DNA from: Rhodobiaceae bacterium
GTDB lineage: Bacteria > Pseudomonadota > Alphaproteobacteria > RS24
Direction: 5' to 3'
Assembly: GCA_024639515.1 (NCBI GenBank)
Contig: JAHEIG010000009.1
Location: 1 to 55,829 of the forward strand
DNA length: 55,829 nt
Position 1 is the stretch's first letter. Each line of letters begins with the position of its first letter. Below are positions 50,760-55,829 of the stretch, in pieces. Under the pieces are notes generated by a model. The model was not told the origin of the DNA, made no database searches, and was given only the letters and a program-made list of their open reading frames with translations. A program made the translations under genes and the position numbers.

Positions 50760-50850
50760 GATCTCTGCTCCTCAAACAAATATGCTTGAAGATCAATGGC
50801 TTGGACCGTGAAACACGGTGCTTGAAACTTGGGAATGGTGCCCAGGAGAA
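50721..50850 (+). repeat. att-like unit D: int-side arm, leader and core at the intact tRNA-Leu 3' end
   Basis: cattttggtctaccatatggtctaccatag...ttgaagatcaatggcttggaccgtgaaacacggtgcttgaaacttgggaatggtgcccaggaga matches unit A up to the core and then diverges into tRNA. Confidence 0.9.
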
Positions 50851-50922
50851 GACTCGAACTTCCACACCCTTGCGAGTACTAGCACCTGAAGCTAGCGCGT
50901 CTACCAATTCCGCCACCTGGGC
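50836..50922 (-). tRNA. tRNA-Leu(CAG), island integration target
   Basis: Minus strand GCCCAGGTGGCGGAATTGGTAGACGCGCTAGCTTCAGGTGCTAGTACTCGCAAGGGTGTGGAAGTTCGAGTCTTCTCCTGGGCACCA; loop TTCAGGT. Confidence 0.97.
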
Positions 50923-51075
50923 CCAAGGCGATGGTTTAAGCGCCATTGCGCGGCTTGTCAATTGGCAATCAAGGGGGCCGTTAAGCAGGCAGTTAAGACT
51001 TCACCCAAAGCCCGCTTTGTTCTATGTAAGGCACAGAGAAAGCCCGCCCGTCAGACAGCTCAGGCGGGTCGGTAG

Positions 51076-52041
51076 ATGGAGAAGAAAATGACATCACTTA
51101 CAGGACGTTTAACACAAGATGATCTGGTTGTGGTTTTTGGCGGTTCAGGTTTTGTTGGCCGCCATATTGTACGCCACTTGGCCAAAACCGGATGCCGCGT
51201 GCGCATCGCCGTGCGCCGCCCCAATGAAGCCCTGTTTTTGAAAACCGCCGGACGCGTCGGCCAGATTGAAATCGTCGCCGCCAATGTGCGCGATGAGGCA
51301 AGTGTCTCCGCCGCCCTTAGCCAAGCCGATGCGGTGGTCAATGCGGTGGGTATTTTATTCGAAAGCGGCAAGCAGAAATTCGCCAGCGTGCAAGCCGAAG
51401 GTGCGGCGCGTATCGCCCAACTGGCGGCCCAGCAGGGCATTGAGAAATTCGTGCAGCTTTCCGCCATTGGTGCCGATATCGGTTCAGACAGCGTCTATGC
51501 CAGCACCAAAGGGCAGGCTGAGGCCGCCGTCGTTGAGGCGATTGCCGGTGCCCATATTGTGCGCCCGTCTATTGTTGTCGGCCCCGAGGATGATTTCTTC
51601 AACCGCTTCGCCGCCATGGCGCAAATCGCGCCAGCCCTGCCGCTGGTCGGCGGTGGCCACACTTTGTATCAGCCAGTGACTGTGTTTGATGTGGCACAAG
51701 CCGTGCGGGCCTGCCTTGAGGGTGCTCCGTCAGGGATTTATGAGCTGGGCGGGCCAGAGGTCTATGGCTTCAAGCAATTGCTGGAAATGATGCTCTGGCA
51801 AATTGGCCGCAAGCGCCTTTTGTTGCCGCTGCCATTTGGTGTCGCGCGGGTGATTGCGACGCTGGCGCAAATCATGCCGAAACCGCTGCTCACGCCCGAT
51901 CAGGTGATCTTGCTGAAATCAGATAATATTGTCAGGGAGGGTGCTCAAGACTTGTCTGAGCTGGGTGTTACGCCGACGCCGATTGAGACGATTTTGCCGG
52001 ATTATCTGGCCCGCTTTAGGCCGTCCGGCAAAGCTAGCTAA
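51076..52041 (+). CDS. Complex I NDUFA9-like NAD(P)H-binding protein
   Basis: VVFGGSGFVGRHIVRHLAKTGCRVRIAVRRPNEA ... YELGGPEVYGFKQLLEMM. Confidence 0.88.
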   Translation: MEKKMTSLTGRLTQDDLVVVFGGSGFVGRHIVRHLAKTGCRVRIAVRRPNEALFLKTAGRVGQIEIVAANVRDEASVSAALSQADAVVNAVGILFESGKQKFASVQAEGAARIAQLAAQQGIEKFVQLSAIGADIGSDSVYASTKGQAEAAVVEAIAGAHIVRPSIVVGPEDDFFNRFAAMAQIAPALPLVGGGHTLYQPVTVFDVAQAVRACLEGAPSGIYELGGPEVYGFKQLLEMMLWQIGRKRLLLPLPFGVARVIATLAQIMPKPLLTPDQVILLKSDNIVREGAQDLSELGVTPTPIETILPDYLARFRPSGKAS

Positions 52042-52831
52042 TCAGCACCAGCAAGCCGATGCCGAGCGCCAAGCGATACAGCACGAACGGCAATAGCGAT
52101 ATATGCCGCGTCATGCGGATGAAAATATCAATCGTCAAAAACGCAAAACCAGCCGCCAGCGCCGCGCCGATGAAGGCGTCGGCCAGCGCCGTGATATCGC
52201 CCTGCAAGATTAATTCGATAAGCCCAAGCGAGGCAAAGCAGAAAATCACCGGCATTGATAACAGCATGGAAAAGCGCGCCGCTTGCTCGCGCTCCATGCC
52301 GAGCCAACGCGCCGCCATAATGGTTACGCCAGCGCGGCTGGCCCCGGGGATTAGCGCCAGCATTTGCGCCAAGCCGATAAGCAGTGCTGGGCGGGCTGTC
52401 AGCTTTTCAATCTGTAGATGGCTGGCGCCGAAGCGGTCGGCTAGATAAAGCGGCACGGCAAAAATAATGCTCGCCCATGCCACCACTTCGGCGGTGCGCA
52501 ACTGCCCCATTATGCCACTGGTCACAACAAGCGTTGCCGCTAGCAGAACCGGAACGGTCGCGATGATGAGTATTTTGGCGGCGGTGGCATTTTCGCTGGC
52601 GCGCAGGCGCATCACATCGACGCCGCCCCGAATGAGCTGTCCGGTTTGCTGGCGGAAATACACCATCACCGCCATCAGCGTGCCGCCATGCAAGGCGACA
52701 TCCATACCGACACCTTGGTCAGACAGGCGGGTCAGCAAATGGGCGATGTTCAAATGCCCCGATGACGAGACGGGAATGAATTCGGTAATGCCTTGAATTG
52801 CCGCCAGAAGCAAAATCTGTGAAAAAGCCAT
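52034..52831 (-). CDS. uppP: Undecaprenyl-diphosphatase (start at MAFSQILLL)
   Basis: AAIQGITEFIPVSSSGHLNIAHLL; ALIPGASRAGVTIMAARWLGMER. Confidence 0.95.
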   Translation of the reverse strand: MAFSQILLLAAIQGITEFIPVSSSGHLNIAHLLTRLSDQGVGMDVALHGGTLMAVMVYFRQQTGQLIRGGVDVMRLRASENATAAKILIIATVPVLLAATLVVTSGIMGQLRTAEVVAWASIIFAVPLYLADRFGASHLQIEKLTARPALLIGLAQMLALIPGASRAGVTIMAARWLGMEREQAARFSMLLSMPVIFCFASLGLIELILQGDITALADAFIGAALAAGFAFLTIDIFIRMTRHISLLPFVLYRLALGIGLLVLIS

Positions 52832-52963
52832 AAAGCAACTTAAAGCGCTGCTGGAAGCGAAACAAGGAATACCTGCTGCACGGGCTTGATAAGTCATTGT
52901 TACTGTGTGAAGAAGTGCCAACATCCCCTTGCCCCGACACGAGTCTCAGCGTAGATTTCACCC

Positions 52964-53641
52964 ATGCCTAGTCTGTTTCATCAACCCGTCTGTCCGTTTT
53001 CCCGCAAAGTGCGCCTGATGCTTGGCGAGAAGAAGTTCGCTGTCGAATATGTCGAGGAGCGGCCTTGGGAAAGACGGCTGGATTTTTTAATGCTGAACCC
53101 GTCTGGCGAAGTGCCGGTTTTGGTCGGCGAAGCGGGCACGATTTCCGGCCATTATGCGATTAGCGAATGGCTCGAAGAAAAGGGCGGGGCGGTGCCGTTA
53201 ATGCCGTCCAGTGGCCTCGCGCGGGCCGAAACCCGGCGCATCACGGCATGGTTTGACGACAAGTTTTATAATGAAGTGGGCCGCCTGATTACTTATGAGA
53301 AAATCGACCGCCGCTTCAAAGGCGATAGCGATGGCGGCGGTGGGCCGGATATGGCGACCGTGCGGGTGGGCCTGCACAATCTCAATTTACACATGGAATA
53401 TCTCAGCCATTTGCTCGACCAGCGCGTGTGGCTGGCCGGCAATGATTTGACGATGGCCGATTTGACCGCCGCAGCGCATTTGTCGTGCCTTGATTTCACC
53501 GGCGATGTGCCATGGAAAAACTGGCCTTTGGTGCGCGATTGGTATGCCAAATTGAAATCGCGCCCGAGTTTCCGGCCGCTTTTGGCCGATCACGTCGCCG
53601 GCATGCGGCCGCCACCTTATTATACTGATCTGGATTTTTAG
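52964..53641 (+). CDS. Glutathione S-transferase family protein
   Basis: LFHQPVCPFSRKVRLMLGEKKFAVEYVEERPWERRLDFLMLNPSGEVPVLV. Confidence 0.92.
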   Translation: MPSLFHQPVCPFSRKVRLMLGEKKFAVEYVEERPWERRLDFLMLNPSGEVPVLVGEAGTISGHYAISEWLEEKGGAVPLMPSSGLARAETRRITAWFDDKFYNEVGRLITYEKIDRRFKGDSDGGGGPDMATVRVGLHNLNLHMEYLSHLLDQRVWLAGNDLTMADLTAAAHLSCLDFTGDVPWKNWPLVRDWYAKLKSRPSFRPLLADHVAGMRPPPYYTDLDF

Positions 53642-53646
53642 GGCGC

Positions 53647-54774
53647 GTGGCCGTGCTGGAGATTAAACAGCAATTGGTCGAACGGGCTCGCGATGAGGGC
53701 TTTGAACTGTGTCGGGTCACCAAGCCGGACGCCATCCCCGAAGCCGCCGCGCGCTTGAAACATTTTCTCCAACAAGGCTATCACGGCGATATGGGCTGGA
53801 TGGCCGAGCACGAAATGCGCCGCTCTAGCCCGCAAAATATCTGGCCCGAGGCACAAAGCGTCGTCATGCTGGCGATGAATTATGGGCCGGAGGACAATCC
53901 ATTAGATGGCTTAGCGCAGGAAAAATCTGGCCTGATTTCAGTCTATGCCCAGCGCCGCGACTACCATGATGTGATGAAAAAGAAGCTGCGGCGTCTGGCC
54001 AGCTGGTTGGCTGAAATCGGAGAGGCGGAGGTGAAACTGTTTGTCGACACCGCTCCCGTCATGGAAAAGCCGCTGGCCGCCGCCGCCGGGCTTGGCTGGC
54101 AGGGCAAACACACTAATCTGGTGTCGCGCGATTTCGGCTCTTGGCTGTTTTTGGGCAGTATCTTCACCACGCTAGATTTACCAACTGACGCGCCCGAGCA
54201 AGACCATTGCGGGCAATGCACCGCTTGTTTGGAGGCGTGCCCGACCAATGCTTTCCCAGCCCCTTATCAGCTCGATGCGCGGCGCTGTATTTCTTATCTG
54301 ACGATTGAGCATAAGGGCGTCATAGAGGCAGACTTGCGGCGCGGCATGGGCAATCATATTTATGGTTGCGATGATTGTCTGGCGGTGTGCCCGTGGAATA
54401 AATTTGCCAAACTCGGGCAAGAGGCCAAGCTGGCCATGCGGGACGAGCTATTGCTGCCGGATTTGATTATGCTGTCGCAACTCGACGATGACGGGTTTCG
54501 TAGCTTCTTCGCCGGTTTGCCGATTAAACGCACAGGCCGTGATCGCTTTGTGCGCAATGTGATGATTGCCTTGGGCAATATCAGCCAACCAAATGAGGCC
54601 GACAAACAGGCGGTGCTGGCGCGTCTCGACGATGTCTCGCCGCTGGTGCGGGGCATGGCGGTGTGGGCGTTGGGCCAGCTTGACCCAACCCAAGCGCGGG
54701 CTGAAGGGCAAGCCCGCCAGCCGCAAGAGCAAGATGAAGATGTACAGGCCGAATGGCAGGCGGTGATGGCATGA
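53647..54774 (+). CDS. queG: Epoxyqueuosine reductase (GTG start)
   Basis: Two 4Fe-4S motifs CGQCTACLEACPTNAF and CDDCLAVCPWNKFA; HEAT-like C-terminus. Confidence 0.95.
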   Translation: MAVLEIKQQLVERARDEGFELCRVTKPDAIPEAAARLKHFLQQGYHGDMGWMAEHEMRRSSPQNIWPEAQSVVMLAMNYGPEDNPLDGLAQEKSGLISVYAQRRDYHDVMKKKLRRLASWLAEIGEAEVKLFVDTAPVMEKPLAAAAGLGWQGKHTNLVSRDFGSWLFLGSIFTTLDLPTDAPEQDHCGQCTACLEACPTNAFPAPYQLDARRCISYLTIEHKGVIEADLRRGMGNHIYGCDDCLAVCPWNKFAKLGQEAKLAMRDELLLPDLIMLSQLDDDGFRSFFAGLPIKRTGRDRFVRNVMIALGNISQPNEADKQAVLARLDDVSPLVRGMAVWALGQLDPTQARAEGQARQPQEQDEDVQAEWQAVMA

Positions 54775-55643
54775 CGCATATGGTATTTTTCGGCTATGGA
54801 TTTTGCGCCGCCGCGCTGGCCCCGCTATTGCAAGCGCGCGGCTGGCGCTTATCGGCCACCACACGCGATGCCGACAAAGCCGAAGCGATGCAGGCGCAGG
54901 GCATCACCACGATTTTATGGCCCTGTGATGAGGCGCCGCTGGCCGCTTCGGCATTAGACGGCATCACCCACGGGCTGCTGTCAGCCGCCCCGACGGAACA
55001 GGGCGACCCGATTTTGCGTCAAGCCGGTGCCGCGCTGGCGGCGCATAGCCGGTCTTTGCAATGGCTCGGTTATTTATCGACTACCGGTGTTTATGGCGAC
55101 CACCAAGGCGCCTGGGTCGATGAGGACACACCAGCCGGGCCGATTGGCCGACGCGGCATGGCTCGCGTCGCCGCCGAAGCCGAATGGCAGGCCTTTGCCG
55201 AGGCCCGTAACGTGCCGGTGATGATGTTCCGGCTGGCCGGTATTTATGGCCCGTATCGCAATCAACTGCGCAGTGTCAGCAATGGCACGGCGCGGCGTAT
55301 CGACAAGCCCGGGCAGGTGTTTTCGCGTATTCATGTCGACGATATTGCGCAGACTTTGACCGCCTCGATTGACCGCCCCAAGGCCGGGCGGGCTTATAGC
55401 GTGTGCGATGACGAACCGGCGGCACCTGAAGCGGTGGTGCGCTTTGCGGCTGAGCTGCTGGGGGTTGAGCCGCCGCCGCTGGTGCCGTTTGCTGAGGCCG
55501 AACTGTCGCCCATGGGGCGCAGTTTCTACGCCGATAATAAACGCCTGCACAATCAGCGGATCAAACAGGAATTGGGCGTCACATTGGCTTATCCGAGCTA
55601 TCGCGAAGGGCTGACGGCCTTGTTTAACGCCAAAGCTTATTGA
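54753..55643 (+). CDS. SDR-family NAD(P)-dependent epimerase-like protein
   Basis: VFFGYGFCAAALAPLLQARGWRLSATTRD ... YLSTTGVYGDHQGAWVDE ... FRLAGIYGPYRN. Confidence 0.87.
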   Translation: MAGGDGMTHMVFFGYGFCAAALAPLLQARGWRLSATTRDADKAEAMQAQGITTILWPCDEAPLAASALDGITHGLLSAAPTEQGDPILRQAGAALAAHSRSLQWLGYLSTTGVYGDHQGAWVDEDTPAGPIGRRGMARVAAEAEWQAFAEARNVPVMMFRLAGIYGPYRNQLRSVSNGTARRIDKPGQVFSRIHVDDIAQTLTASIDRPKAGRAYSVCDDEPAAPEAVVRFAAELLGVEPPPLVPFAEAELSPMGRSFYADNKRLHNQRIKQELGVTLAYPSYREGLTALFNAKAY

Positions 55644-55649
55644 GGCTTA

Positions 55650-55829
55650 TTAGGCGGGTAGCACATCCTCAATCAACTGTATCAGCGTCTTAATCTGGCT
55701 TTCGGACGACAGCCGGTGGTCGCCATCCTTGATGAAATGCAATTCAATGTCTTCGCTGGTCAGGGCGTCTGCCAGCTCCAGCGACAATTGCCACGGCACG
55801 GCGTCGTCGCGTTGGCCATGCAACACCCG
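55650..55829 (-). CDS. Alpha/beta hydrolase, C-terminal part (truncated by window end)
   Basis: Minus strand RVLHGQRDDAVPWQLSLELADALTSEDIELHFIKDGDHRLSSESQIKTLIQLIEDVLPA*. Confidence 0.75.
   Translation of the reverse strand, partial: RVLHGQRDDAVPWQLSLELADALTSEDIELHFIKDGDHRLSSESQIKTLIQLIEDVLPA

Larger units (their letters stand above)
34805..50850. mobile_element. Mosaic genomic island at tRNA-Leu(CAG): integrase, P4-type primase/helicase, two cargo blocks, four att-like repeat units (left boundary approximate)
   Basis: Integrase next to tRNA 3' end; tRNA 3'-end core tctcctgggcacca repeated at 35133, 44562-44575 region, 49515 region and 50836; prim-pol/D5 helicase; more AT-rich than flanks. 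Confidence 0.85.

Overview
This is an alphaproteobacterial-type chromosomal window. The flanks hold conserved housekeeping blocks: murU-like/addB/addA/trxA; folC-accD-trpA-trpB-trpF-pyrF-lapA-ihfB-rpsA-cmk-aroA; tRNA-Ala; hpf/lptB/lptA/lptC/rnd; a TonB receptor next to a TPR-sulfotransferase and a BCCT transporter; and, on the right, NDUFA9-like/uppP/GST/queG. Between about 34.8 and 50.85 kb lies a mosaic genomic island integrated at the 3' end of tRNA-Leu(CAG). It encodes a tyrosine integrase and a P4-type prim-pol/D5 helicase, with no capsid or terminase genes. It also carries two cargo blocks: (i) a sulfatase divergent from a TetR-FAD monooxygenase-SDR-DUF6640-like-FAH operon, and (ii) orphan oxidase subunit III/IV-like membrane proteins, an FAD oxidoreductase, TetR and a possible MpaB-like protein. 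The main discovery candidate is the island's architecture. Four att-like units (A 35.0-35.3, B 44.4-44.7, C 49.5, D 50.7-50.85 kb) divide it into modules. A and B are complete attP-like sites (core plus both arms with 12-bp-spaced TGGTCTACCA iterons), lie in inverted orientation, and share a 203-bp stretch that is identical by eye. They flank a ~9 kb segment that could invert. A fused int-primase remnant ORF at the left edge and a duplicated 85-bp structured element record earlier rounds of element stacking and deletion. All calls come from reading the sequence and supplied ORFs; no database search was run.
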